Both the position numbers and the translations under genes were made by a program. Positions 1-6,437 of a stretch of 7,814 nt of DNA are shown piece after piece. Below the pieces are notes generated by a model. It had not been told where the DNA came from. It searched no databases and saw nothing but the letters and a program-made list of their open reading frames with translations. The first letter of the stretch is position 1; each line of letters opens with the position of its first letter. Source of the stretch: DATBGO01 sp050011895. GTDB taxonomy: Bacteria; Actinomycetota; Actinomycetes; Streptosporangiales; Streptosporangiaceae. The stretch is from contig JBEKIF010000128.1 of NCBI GenBank assembly GCA_050011895.1, forward strand, positions 1-7,814. The letters run 5' to 3'.

Positions 1-1613
1 GTTCCCCCTTCGCCGGTCGCGACGAGCATCCCCCAGTCGCTGATCCCGGCGGCCATCATGGCGGCCTTGAACCGGTCGGTCTGCCCGATCGCCCAGGCGG
101 CCATGAACCCGCCATGGCTGGCACCGCCGATTCCAAGCCGGTCCGGGTCCGCGACCCCCTCGGCAATCAGCAGGTCGATCCCGCTGATGATGTCGCTCCA
201 TTCGCTGCCGCCGACCGAGCGCGCGACTGCCGCCGCGAAATCACGGCCATGACCCACCCCGCCCCGCGGGTTAGGCAGGAACACGGCGTATCCCGCGGTC
301 GCGAGCCACTGTCCCGTAGGATGCGGGGCGAGCATGAACTCGTCGGCGTACCGGGCATCAGGGCCGCCGTGCACCAATGTGATGAGCGGGAACGGGCCGT
401 CCGCGCGGTTGCGGCCGGGCGGCAATACGAGCAGGCCGTCGAGGCCGAGGCCGTCCGATGCCCGATAGGACAGGCGTTCTTGACTTCCCCATCTGATCGC
501 GCGCAGGGCGGGCCGGGTGTCACTGAGCCGGATGAGCTGGCCTCCGGGCGGTCCGGCATGGACGTTCACCGGCTCATAGGAGGTGCTGGCCAGCGCCGCG
601 ATCACCGCGCCGGAACGACACGCGGTGAGCGAGTCCGCCAGGCCGTCCCGAGCCGATACGCACCTGAACCGCAGCAGGTCAGGGTCGAGCCGGTAGGTCG
701 CGGTGTCGAGCCCGTCCGCGAACAAGGCCAGCGGCGGGCCGTCCGCGACCTGCGCCAGCTCCGTCGGGCAGACAGCCATGCCCGCGGTCAGGTCACGATG
801 CTCAGCGGCAGCCGCGGAGACGGCGACATCGCAGACGGCGTCGCCGCCGAACGGTTCTGGCATTGCCAGGTAGGCCAGGTGCCAGCAGCCGTCGGCCTGC
901 CACCAGACCGGCGACCGCGCCTCGGTCCCGATCCGGCCCAGATCACGGGCCGTCCCTGTCTCCAGATCGACCACATGCAACTCGCTGGTGGTCACGCCCC
1001 GATCCTTCTCCGGGCCCGCCCAGCTGATCGCCGCCAGCGCACCCCCGTCCGGCCGCGCCGCCAGCTCCACGACGTGGCGGTTGCCGAGGCCGTCCACCGT
1101 ACGCAGCTCGCCTGTGGCCAGGTCAAGCACCCGCAGCCTGCCGCAGCGCAGCTGCTGTCCCCAGACGAACGTGTCGTCGCGCTCGGCGCGCCTGCGCTTG
1201 TCCTCCTCGGTTGGCTCGTCCGTGGCCACCACGGCGGCCAGCCGGGCACCCGCAAGCGGCCAGGCATCAGAGATCTCGCCGCGCCAGTCCGTCAGGACCG
1301 CGGCCTCCCCGCCACCGACCCGTACCCGGTACAGCTGACGGGAGCCGGTGCGATCTGACAAGAAAAACACCGACGCCGAATCCGGCGCCCAGCGCGGATC
1401 AGAATCTGCCGCCGTACCCGCGGTCAGCTTCCACGGCGGTGAGCTGCCGTCAGCAGCGGCCACCCAGATCGCGCAAAGATAACGCTCTCCCCCGCGGCCG
1501 ACCGGAGCGACGACATACGCAACCCAGCACCCATCTGGCGAGACCGCGGGCTGCGACGGCACGGCGCCGTCCACCACCAGCTCCGCGGCTAGCTCCGGTG
1601 CGTCTTCACTCAT
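1..1613 (-). CDS. S9 family peptidase (prolyl oligopeptidase / acylaminoacyl-peptidase type), 3' end outside the window
   Basis: Translating the minus strand from the ATG at 1613 gives 537 uninterrupted codons that run off the left edge, so the C-terminus is missing. The N-terminal part has beta-propeller (TolB/WD40-like) signatures: VSPDG at residues 24-28, WAPDS at 75-79 and SDRTG at 86-90. The C-terminal part is the alpha/beta-hydrolase domain: HGGP near 415-418 (oxyanion region), an NPRGGVGHG motif, then GASHGG with the predicted nucleophile Ser499. The segment after it (MAAWAIGQTDRFKAAM) is typical of S9C enzymes. The catalytic Asp and His should lie in the missing part. Members of this family are serine peptidases that remove short N-terminal peptides or acylated residues from oligopeptides. 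No signal peptide is visible, so it is probably cytoplasmic. A GGAAAGG ribosome site 8 bases upstream supports the start. The plus-strand frames opposite it are shadows. Confidence 0.93.
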   Translation of the reverse strand, partial: MSEDAPELAAELVVDGAVPSQPAVSPDGCWVAYVVAPVGRGGERYLCAIWVAAADGSSPPWKLTAGTAADSDPRWAPDSASVFFLSDRTGSRQLYRVRVGGGEAAVLTDWRGEISDAWPLAGARLAAVVATDEPTEEDKRRRAERDDTFVWGQQLRCGRLRVLDLATGELRTVDGLGNRHVVELAARPDGGALAAISWAGPEKDRGVTTSELHVVDLETGTARDLGRIGTEARSPVWWQADGCWHLAYLAMPEPFGGDAVCDVAVSAAAAEHRDLTAGMAVCPTELAQVADGPPLALFADGLDTATYRLDPDLLRFRCVSARDGLADSLTACRSGAVIAALASTSYEPVNVHAGPPGGQLIRLSDTRPALRAIRWGSQERLSYRASDGLGLDGLLVLPPGRNRADGPFPLITLVHGGPDARYADEFMLAPHPTGQWLATAGYAVFLPNPRGGVGHGRDFAAAVARSVGGSEWSDIISGIDLLIAEGVADPDRLGIGGASHGGFMAAWAIGQTDRFKAAMMAAGISDWGMLVATGEGG

Positions 1614-1621
1614 GCAACGCG

Positions 1622-1628
1622 CCTTTCC
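1622..1628 (-). promoter_or_regulatory. Ribosome binding site of the S9 peptidase
   Basis: On the minus strand GGAAAGG lies 8 bases before the ATG at 1613. It supports that start over internal alternatives. Confidence 0.6.
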
Positions 1629-1718
1629 GGCAAACATCCGCACATTCCGTAGCAGAGAGCCTGCCACGGCGGCCGTCTAGCCGGCGGAGGCGTCCTCCTC
1701 GCAGGTTAGGCTGCGCCA

Positions 1719-1745
1719 GGCGCGCCCGCCCGGCACGGGCGCGCC
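1719..1745. terminator. Strong GC hairpin, possible factor-independent terminator without a U tail
   Basis: GGCGCGCCCG (1719-1728) and CGGGCGCGCC (1736-1745) are perfect 10-base inverted repeats around a 7-base loop. The stem is entirely G/C. No T run follows on either strand, which is common for actinobacterial hairpin terminators but leaves the role open. It lies about 105 bases upstream of the S9 peptidase start and would stop minus-strand transcription arriving from the transposase remnant side. A regulatory palindrome is the alternative. Confidence 0.45.
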
Positions 1746-1785
1746 GCGCTGCTGCAGGTCAATCCGGCTCACTGAGTGAGTGATC

Positions 1786-1875
1786 TTAATGCGCGGTCGC
1801 AGCGAGGCGCCGGGCGACGAGGGCGATCATGGCCCACAAGATCATGGCGCCGCCGGGTGACACGCCAGGTGCTTG
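1786..1875 (-). pseudogene. C-terminal tip of an IS5-type transposase (remnant)
   Basis: Reading the minus strand toward the stop at 1786 gives a peptide ending AMILWAMIALVARRLAATAH. The AMI-x-WAMI-x-L-x-x-RRL pattern is, from family knowledge, the usual extreme C-terminus of IS5/IS4-type DDE transposases. No catalytic region is present. The same frame continues upstream to about 1989, but from roughly 1880 it lies antisense to the ImmA-like fragment and no longer resembles a transposase. The identified stretch is only about 20-30 residues, so the family assignment rests on that short motif. The upstream limit given here is approximate. Confidence 0.5.
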
Positions 1876-1876
1876 C

Positions 1877-2142
1877 CGTTGCGAGTCAGCTCTCATCCTC
1901 GCGCGCGTGCCCGGACCGGACCGCCACAAGCCAGCGCACCGGCGCGTAGAGGAGATGGAGGCAAACCATTTCGCTGCGGAGCTACTCATGCCCCACGACT
2001 TCCTTCGACACGGTTCAGCCTGCTCTTGGAGGACCGACCACTATCTGATCTTGAGCTGGTGCGGCGGCTCGCCCGGCGCTTCGAAGTTTCGCAGCCTGCA
2101 ATGGCCGGCCGCATCCGTAAGACGTCGCCTACTCGCCGGTAA
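1877..2142 (+). pseudogene. Frameshifted remnant of an ImmA/IrrE-type metallopeptidase (DUF955)
   Basis: In one plus-strand frame 1949-2008 encodes EEMEANHFAAELLMPHDFLR, which matches the hallmark EANxFAAELLMP block of ImmA/IrrE proteins. In the frame one base back, 2011-2142 encodes RFSLLLEDRPLSDLELVRRL followed by ARRFEVSQPAM and a stop at 2142, the usual C-terminal part (LARRFxVSxxAM). The frame change falls at about 2006-2014. In the family an HExxH zinc motif lies about 25 residues before the EAN block. Here that position (about 1880) reads CESAL, with only the Glu kept, so the catalytic site appears lost. No N-terminal part or XRE partner is visible. Intact ImmA-type proteins cleave phage or ICE-type repressors, or act as antitoxins. 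The 3' end overlaps the convergent SDR gene by 14 bases. Confidence 0.72.
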
Positions 2143-2872
2143 ATCGGAATTCTGCCTGCCATGGACTGTCCATGTGGACAACCTCCCAGTAGCGTTCGGC
2201 GATGCGCTCCGGGTCAAAGGAAGTACCTGCAACTATCTGCCCTTCGATCGTCAGTGTGGCCACACGGATGCCGTCCGGTTCCAGGTCAGCGCCGAGCATT
2301 GTCGCGGCCGACCGGAGAGCCGCCTTGCCGAGGGAAACGGTCGCAAGGGCCGGGATCGGGTGGTCGGCGAACCCGCCCCCGGTGACGAGGATGGTCCCGA
2401 AGCCGGCGGCCCGCATGGCCGCGGCGGCTACCTGCGCGACGACGATGGCGCTGATGACATCTACTGAATACGCCGCCTGGAGGTGGGCGACACTTGAGCT
2501 CAGCAGCTGGTCTGGAGCTCCCATGACGGCGTTATAGACGATGACGCCCGGTGCGCCATTTCCGAGATAGAGCTCCCTCATTCGGGCGCCCAGGCCATCG
2601 GGATCGCTGGCATCGGCCGCGATGGTGTTGATCTTGGCACCGGTATCGGCCAGGGTGCCCGCGAGGTCGCCGAGGCGGTCCGTGCTACGCGCCACCAGGG
2701 TTACCCGGTAGCCGCCCACGGCGAAGCGACGTGCCACGGCCATTCCAAGGCCAGGCCCCGCGCCGACCAGTAGAAGGTGGCGGCCATCGACTGAGCCGGG
2801 ACCTGCGGCCTCGGCGAGATCAGCCGTGGTGCTTCCTCGGTTGCCAGGGTCGCCTACTCGCTCGTTAGGCAT
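2129..2872 (-). CDS. Short-chain dehydrogenase/reductase-like protein with a non-canonical active site
   Basis: The 247-residue product has the normal length of a classical SDR. The Rossmann cofactor loop GAGPGLG is at residues 37-43, ARS at 61-63 after the second strand suggests NADP(H) preference, ADAS lies near 86-89, and YNAVMG at 113-118 replaces NNAG. The catalytic Ser region reads VTGGGF (163-168). The YxxxK motif reads VSLGK, keeping Lys183 but with Val179 where Tyr is expected. Substrate and even redox activity are therefore uncertain; cofactor binding is likely. The ATG at 2872 is chosen because AAAGGA lies 9 bases upstream; the frame stays open to 2995 but the extra 41 residues look non-coding. 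The neighbours are mobile-element remnants, and the next same-strand gene, the transporter, ends 475 bases upstream, so a shared transcript is not evident. Confidence 0.85.
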   Translation of the reverse strand: MPNERVGDPGNRGSTTADLAEAAGPGSVDGRHLLLVGAGPGLGMAVARRFAVGGYRVTLVARSTDRLGDLAGTLADTGAKINTIAADASDPDGLGARMRELYLGNGAPGVIVYNAVMGAPDQLLSSSVAHLQAAYSVDVISAIVVAQVAAAAMRAAGFGTILVTGGGFADHPIPALATVSLGKAALRSAATMLGADLEPDGIRVATLTIEGQIVAGTSFDPERIAERYWEVVHMDSPWQAEFRFTGE

Positions 2873-2881
2873 GGGTGCCGT

Positions 2882-2887
2882 TCCTTT
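2882..2887 (-). promoter_or_regulatory. Ribosome binding site of the SDR gene
   Basis: AAAGGA on the minus strand, 9 bases before the ATG at 2872. It decides between this start and the longer open frame reaching 2995. Confidence 0.6.
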
Positions 2888-2935
2888 CGCGTCGACCGCC
2901 TCGGAGAGCGGCTCGGGCTGGTGGCTCTGTCGAGC

Positions 2936-2961
2936 CCCTGACCTCGCGGAATCATTCAGGG
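2936..2961. promoter_or_regulatory. Inverted repeat upstream of the SDR gene, possible operator
   Basis: CCCTGA (2936-2941) and TCAGGG (2956-2961) form a 6-base inverted repeat with a 14-base spacer, so the arm centres are 20 bases (about two helical turns) apart. A second 6-base pair, GGCTCG (2910-2915) and CGAGCC (2931-2936), abuts it. Both lie 38-90 bases upstream of the SDR start, in promoter position. No regulator gene is adjacent. Short repeats occur by chance in GC-rich DNA, so confidence is low. Confidence 0.25.
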
Positions 2962-3083
2962 ATGACAGACAAGGCTGCGGCCGGGCAAGGCACACGCGTG
3001 ATTTTAGGCCACGGCCACGCCGATGAACTACCGGCTGCCAGTGGAGCTGTTCCCCGTGGGCGAGCCATCTTGTAAGCCTGGTG

Positions 3084-3215
3084 CTGAGCAGAGGCAGGCC
3101 GCAGCGGGCGGATCGACAGCGATGCCGGCAGCTCGGCCAGCGCCTTCCGCACCTGCCGGGCCGTCAGGCCCTTGAGCTTGACCGCGCCGAGCTTGCCGAT
3201 TGCATGATAGGCAAG
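3084..3215 (-). pseudogene. Fragment resembling the core-binding domain of a tyrosine integrase
   Basis: On the minus strand one frame reads YHAIGKLGAVKLKGLTARQV, then RKALAELPASLSIRPL. This follows the AIGxxxLxxLTAxxVxxxLxxL...LSxRTL pattern of the N-terminal SAM-like domain of actinobacterial phage/ICE integrases. The similarity ends at about 3090 on the downstream side, and the sequence upstream of about 3215 is not integrase-like. Neither the catalytic domain nor its R...HxxR...Y residues are present. It is best read as a decayed piece of an integrated element. The match is from memory of the family pattern over about 35 residues, so it is moderate evidence. Confidence 0.45.
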
Positions 3216-3229
3216 GGGGCTGGCCGCCG

Positions 3230-3257
3230 CCGCGGGCCCTGGCCGGGCCGGCCGCGG
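3230..3257. terminator. GC-rich hairpin downstream of the transporter
   Basis: CCGCGGGCCC (3230-3239) can pair with GGGC (3245-3248) plus CCGCGG (3252-3257), leaving a 3-base bulge and a 5-base loop. It lies about 90 bases past the transporter stop in the direction of transcription. There is no T run, so termination is inferred from position and stem strength only. Confidence 0.3.
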
Positions 3258-3347
3258 TACTGGCAGACGATCTGGTGGCTACGGCCGGTCAGGTTCGTGA
3301 GCGGGTGGAAGTGTGAGTCGGCGCACGATGGGTTCCCTGGCCGACAG

Positions 3348-4904
3348 TCACGGTTCCTTGGCCGTCGGCAGGCGGGAACTGGGCGGGGAATTCAGGGACG
3401 CGGCAAGCGGGGTGCCGGCCATCGGGCAGTGTCGCCTGAGGGACGGCGGGAGTTCCTTTGGTACTTGCTGGGTGTCCGTACCGGATCGGCTCAGGACGTC
3501 GTCGCTGATCGTGGTCCAGGCGAGCAGCGCGGCTGCGAAAGACGCCCCTGCGGCAACGGTCATGGCGATCGGGAAGCCGGCTGCCATTCTGGCAGGGTCG
3601 TCGAAGGCGGAGCCGGAAAGCCCCGCGGCAAGGGGGAGGGCCGCAACCGCGATCATCTGGCCGAGGCGCGAGAGGGCGTTGTTAACGGCGGAAGCGATCC
3701 CGGAGTGCCGTGAATCGACGCTCGCTAGGACCGTCGCGGTGATCGGGGTAATCAGCGCGGCGAGACCGACCCCGAATACAATCAGCGAGGGCAAGACCGC
3801 GGGGAGGTACCTGTCGCCGGGGTGGATCTGTGCCATCAGCAGCAGTCCCGCACCGGCCAGAATAGCTCCGATCGTCAGCGGGATCCGCGGGCCGATTCGC
3901 TGGGCGATCGCCCCCGATGGGGTGGAGAGGGTCAATAGCAGCAAGGTGATCGGCAGTGTGGCGGCACCGGCTTGAAGTGCGGTGTAGCCAAGTGTGATCT
4001 GCAGGAACGCGACGAACAGGAAGATCACGCCGCCGAGCGCCGCGTAGGTGACCAGTGCGAGCAGGTTGGCGCTGGCGAATTGGCGGGAGCGGAACAACTC
4101 CAGTGGAAGCATAGGGTTCCTGGCCCGCCGCTCAACGGCGACAAAGGCAGCTGTGGCGGCCAGGCCGGCGGCCGAGGCGGCAATCACCGCTGGTGTCAGG
4201 CCCCCGGACGCCTCGATCAGCGCAAAGCACACCCCTGCGATTGCCAGCGTGGCGAGCGCGGCGCCGCGCAGGTCCAGGCCGCCAGCACGCGTCGGGTCCC
4301 GGGTCTCTGGCACATGGAGAACCGCGGCTACGACGACAAAAACCCCTAGCGGAAGATTGATCAGGAAGATCGCGCGCCACGACACCGCGTCGGTCAGGTA
4401 CCCGCCGACGGTGGGGCCAATCGCGCCCGCGACCGCACCCAGACCTGCCCACGCACCGATCGCCCGGGTGCGATCATCGGGATGAAAGACCGCGTCGATG
4501 ATCGCAAGGCTCCCTGGCGTAAGGAGAGCCCCCCCAATCCCCTGAACGAACCGGGCAACAACGAGCAGCTCGATCGTCGGGGCGGCCGCGCATAGCGCCG
4601 ACGCGGCCACGAAGACCACCACCCCCAGGATGAATATGCGACGCCGGCCGTAGATATCGCTGAGCGAACCGCCCACCAAGACAAGCGCCGCGAGCGTAAG
4701 CACGTAGCTGTTCAGCGTCCACTGCAACCCTGCGACGCCTGCGTCTAGATCACGGCCGATCGTCGGCAACGCCACGTTGACAACCGTCGCCTCCAGCAGA
4801 ATCATCGCCTCGCCCAGCACCGCCACCGCCAGCACCCAACGACCAGCGGCCGAAGCAAGCCGCACCGAGCCATACCCTCGACCCTCATTCCCCGCCAACT
4901 GCAC
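3348..4904 (-). CDS. MFS drug-efflux transporter, DHA2 / EmrB-QacA family (14 TM)
   Basis: The 518-residue protein has the length and repeated hydrophobic segments of 14-helix DHA2 proton-coupled exporters. EATVVNVALP at 38-47 is motif D1, with Glu in place of the usual Asp. GGSLSDIYGRRR at 78-89 is motif A. GAVAGAIGPTVGG at 156-168 is the antiporter motif C, and SGIASAVNNALSRLGQ at 401-416 is typical of the C-terminal half. Such pumps sit in the cytoplasmic membrane and export drugs, dyes or self-made metabolites; the substrate cannot be read here. The last 50 residues are hydrophilic. The start is uncertain: the GTG at 4904 directly abuts AAGGAGG, with a second AGGAG 11 bases upstream, whereas the TTG at 4898 lies an ideal 6 bases from AAGGAGG. 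Its upstream region was cut by an IS66 fragment, and no adjacent TetR or MarR regulator remains. Confidence 0.92.
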   Translation of the reverse strand: MQLAGNEGRGYGSVRLASAAGRWVLAVAVLGEAMILLEATVVNVALPTIGRDLDAGVAGLQWTLNSYVLTLAALVLVGGSLSDIYGRRRIFILGVVVFVAASALCAAAPTIELLVVARFVQGIGGALLTPGSLAIIDAVFHPDDRTRAIGAWAGLGAVAGAIGPTVGGYLTDAVSWRAIFLINLPLGVFVVVAAVLHVPETRDPTRAGGLDLRGAALATLAIAGVCFALIEASGGLTPAVIAASAAGLAATAAFVAVERRARNPMLPLELFRSRQFASANLLALVTYAALGGVIFLFVAFLQITLGYTALQAGAATLPITLLLLTLSTPSGAIAQRIGPRIPLTIGAILAGAGLLLMAQIHPGDRYLPAVLPSLIVFGVGLAALITPITATVLASVDSRHSGIASAVNNALSRLGQMIAVAALPLAAGLSGSAFDDPARMAAGFPIAMTVAAGASFAAALLAWTTISDDVLSRSGTDTQQVPKELPPSLRRHCPMAGTPLAASLNSPPSSRLPTAKEP

Positions 4905-4911
4905 CCTCCTT
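4905..4911 (-). promoter_or_regulatory. Ribosome binding site that makes the transporter start ambiguous
   Basis: AAGGAGG on the minus strand touches the GTG at 4904 with no spacer but stands 6 bases before the in-frame TTG at 4898. A weaker AGGAG at 4916-4920 would serve the GTG with an 11-base spacer. The TTG may be the true start. Confidence 0.5.
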
Positions 4912-4920
4912 GGCGCTCCT

Positions 4921-4955
4921 CGCTAGCCTCAGTGTGTCTCCCCGCTAGTTCAGTG
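4921..4955. repeat. Direct repeat pair upstream of the transporter, possible operator
   Basis: CGCTAGCCTCAGTG (4921-4934) recurs as CGCTAGTTCAGTG (4943-4955), differing by one missing base and one or two substitutions. The copies start 22 bases apart, about two helical turns. They begin 17 bases upstream of the transporter GTG and the second copy enters the first codons of the IS66 remnant. The position suits a regulator binding two sites on one DNA face, but duplication at an insertion junction is equally possible. Confidence 0.35.
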
Positions 4956-5383
4956 AGCGTCGCGGCCGAGCCGAAGCCGCCCGCGAGGCCGGGCACGCCG
5001 CCATTGACCAGCAGGTCCGGGCAGAGCACGAGGACTGGTTCCGCAAGGCTGCCGCCACCGGGATCGCCCTCAACGCCGGCCGCAACGGGAAACTGCAGCA
5101 GAAGCGCCACGCGCTCGCCACCCGGATGCAGGCCCGCGAGGACGACTACCTGCGGTTCGCCCGCGACCCGCGCGTCCCGTTTGACAATAACGGGGCTGAG
5201 AGAACCATCCGGATGAGCAAGCTGCGGATCAAGATCTCCGGCTGCATGCGGTCCATGACCGGCGCCGAAGAGTTCTGCGCGATCCGGTCCTACCTCGCCA
5301 CCGCCGCCCGCCACGGCATCAGCGCCCTCGACGCCCTCACCCGCGCCTTCCAGGCCAGCCCCTGGATCCCCGAAACCGGATAA
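4949..5383 (+). pseudogene. IS66-family transposase, C-terminal fragment
   Basis: The frame is open from 4949 (an in-frame TAG precedes it at 4946) to the TAA at 5381-5383, giving about 144 residues. It contains RVPFDNNGAERTIRMSKLRI (from about 5171), then KISGCMRS, TGAEEFCAIRSYLATAARHG and a short C-terminal tail ending SPWIPETG. These are hallmark IS66 blocks; the Glu of NNxAER is generally taken as the last acidic residue of the DDE site. Full IS66 transposases are about 480-520 residues, so the N-terminal two thirds, with the zinc-binding region and the first Asp residues, is gone. There is no credible start codon at the break. It is divergent from the transporter, 44 bases away, and is a decayed insertion whose 5' part was lost. 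Confidence 0.92.
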
Positions 5384-5552
5384 CCCCGCCCGGCACCAAA
5401 GCGCCGGCCAGCCCGAGCCAGAATCGCGGGGTGCAGGGAACCGATTTACCTGACCACCGTGAGCTGGCGTTGTCGGGGTAGTTGAGCAGTGCTCGGATGG
5501 GGCCGGACGGGATAGCCGGGCATCTCGGGGCTGCGATCATGGTCACGATGTG
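5384..5552. other. Intergenic region between convergent IS66 remnant and hydrolase gene
   Basis: This stretch holds no supported gene. It probably contains the right end of the former IS66 element, but no partner end remains to define it. CCGGC (5390-5394) and GCCGG (5403-5407) form a small hairpin just after the transposase stop, and ACCCCGC (5383-5389) has an inverted match at about 5428-5434. These could end transcription from either side. The evidence is weak. Confidence 0.3.
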
Positions 5553-6437
5553 TCAACAGCTTGCGGGCTGGCTTTCCCAGACCTGGGAGACGAAGTGCCT
5601 GACAGCCGGGAAAGCGAGGTCCGGGCGGTCACGGAAGATGGTGTGGCGCGCGCCGGGAAGGCGCACGAAGCGGGTGGTTTCCGCCGGCAGCTGGCCGGCT
5701 AGTTCCTCGACCACGGGCAGCGGGCAGATGGGGTCGTCCTCGCCGGCCAGGACCAGCACGGGACACCTGACGGCGCCGATCACGCTCCAGGGGTCGAAGG
5801 CGTGGACCTCGTGAGTGGAGTAGTGCAAGGCGACGTCCGTGTTCTTGATCATCCGGGCCTGGAACTGGCGGGATTCCTCGGCCCAGCCCGGCGTGCCGCT
5901 GTAAAGCGGGTAGCAGACGCGGAGGAACTCAGCCTGATTGTCTCCGGTCTTATCAGCGTAGGTACGCCGGGCGACGGCGGCTGCCTCCGGGCCGCCGAGG
6001 CGGCCGAATGCCTCGATGACCCGCTGCTGGTCCTGGTGGCCCCCGGTCGTGCTGGCCAGGATCACGCCGCCGGGATGATCGGGGAACAGCGCCGCGTAGC
6101 TGAGCGCCACGAAGCCGCCGAAGCTGCTGCCGAGGACGACCGGCTTGCGCAGCCCGAGCGCGTCGCACAGCCGCCGCAGGTCATCAGCCCAGGTCCGCAT
6201 GTTCCAGAACTCGGCGCTGCTGTGCTCGCTGCGGCCGTGGCCCCGCAGGTCGAAGTACACGACCTGGAAGTCCTCAGCCAGCGGCCCCAGGGCGGACTTC
6301 ACCGTGAGGTGATCCAGGCCGGGGCCGCCGTGGACAGCCATCAGGACCGGGCGCTCTACCGTCGTGTCCCCCTGCGGGATGACGGACGGCCCGGATACAT
6401 CGAACCACAAGGACACATCACCAAGGCTGATGCGCAC
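5553..6437 (-). CDS. Alpha/beta-fold hydrolase, proline iminopeptidase-like (peptidase S33 type)
   Basis: The 294-residue protein has the full alpha/beta-hydrolase layout. HGGPG at 36-40 supplies the oxyanion region, FDLRGHGRS lies at 62-70, and GSSFGG at 103-108 is the nucleophile elbow with Ser105. AGEDDPICP at 231-239 gives the acid residue, probably Asp235, and ARHTIF at 263-268 gives His265. HGGPG with GxSxGG is typical of prolyl aminopeptidases and related S33 hydrolases, which remove N-terminal proline or cleave other small amides and esters; the true substrate is unknown. No signal peptide is seen, so it is likely cytoplasmic. The GTG start at 6437 has GGAGG 4 bases upstream (6442-6446); a nearby ATG at 6448 is out of frame. 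The next upstream same-strand gene, the histidine phosphatase, ends 402 bases away, so it probably has its own promoter. Confidence 0.9.
   Translation of the reverse strand: MRISLGDVSLWFDVSGPSVIPQGDTTVERPVLMAVHGGPGLDHLTVKSALGPLAEDFQVVYFDLRGHGRSEHSSAEFWNMRTWADDLRRLCDALGLRKPVVLGSSFGGFVALSYAALFPDHPGGVILASTTGGHQDQQRVIEAFGRLGGPEAAAVARRTYADKTGDNQAEFLRVCYPLYSGTPGWAEESRQFQARMIKNTDVALHYSTHEVHAFDPWSVIGAVRCPVLVLAGEDDPICPLPVVEELAGQLPAETTRFVRLPGARHTIFRDRPDLAFPAVRHFVSQVWESQPASC

Noticed and set aside
114..1358. A 414-codon open frame on the plus strand opposite the S9 peptidase
   Set aside because: Its translation is low-complexity, Arg/Ala/Gly/Pro-rich and has no domain, while the minus strand gives a full S9 motif set. 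Long antisense frames are common in GC-rich genes.
1211..1783. A 190-codon plus-strand frame over the peptidase start and the hairpin
   Set aside because: The product is Arg/Pro-rich and unlike any protein, and it crosses both the gene start and the stem-loop.
2143..2467. Extension of the plus-strand ImmA frame to 2467
   Set aside because: Past about 2010 this frame is no longer ImmA-like and past 2142 it is antisense to the SDR. The family similarity moves to another frame that stops at 2142.
3331..3368. Near-repeat GGTTCCCTGGCCG / GGTTCCTTGGCCG across the transporter stop
   Set aside because: Only two copies 21 bases apart, one of them inside the coding end. Probably a local duplication without evident function.
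3081..3975. Two overlapping 210-220 codon plus-strand frames opposite the transporter 3' half
   Set aside because: Shadows of the DHA2 transporter, with no motifs of their own.
4802..5314. A 170-codon minus-strand frame over the IS66 fragment
   Set aside because: Antisense to a clear IS66 C-terminus and overlapping the transporter in another frame.
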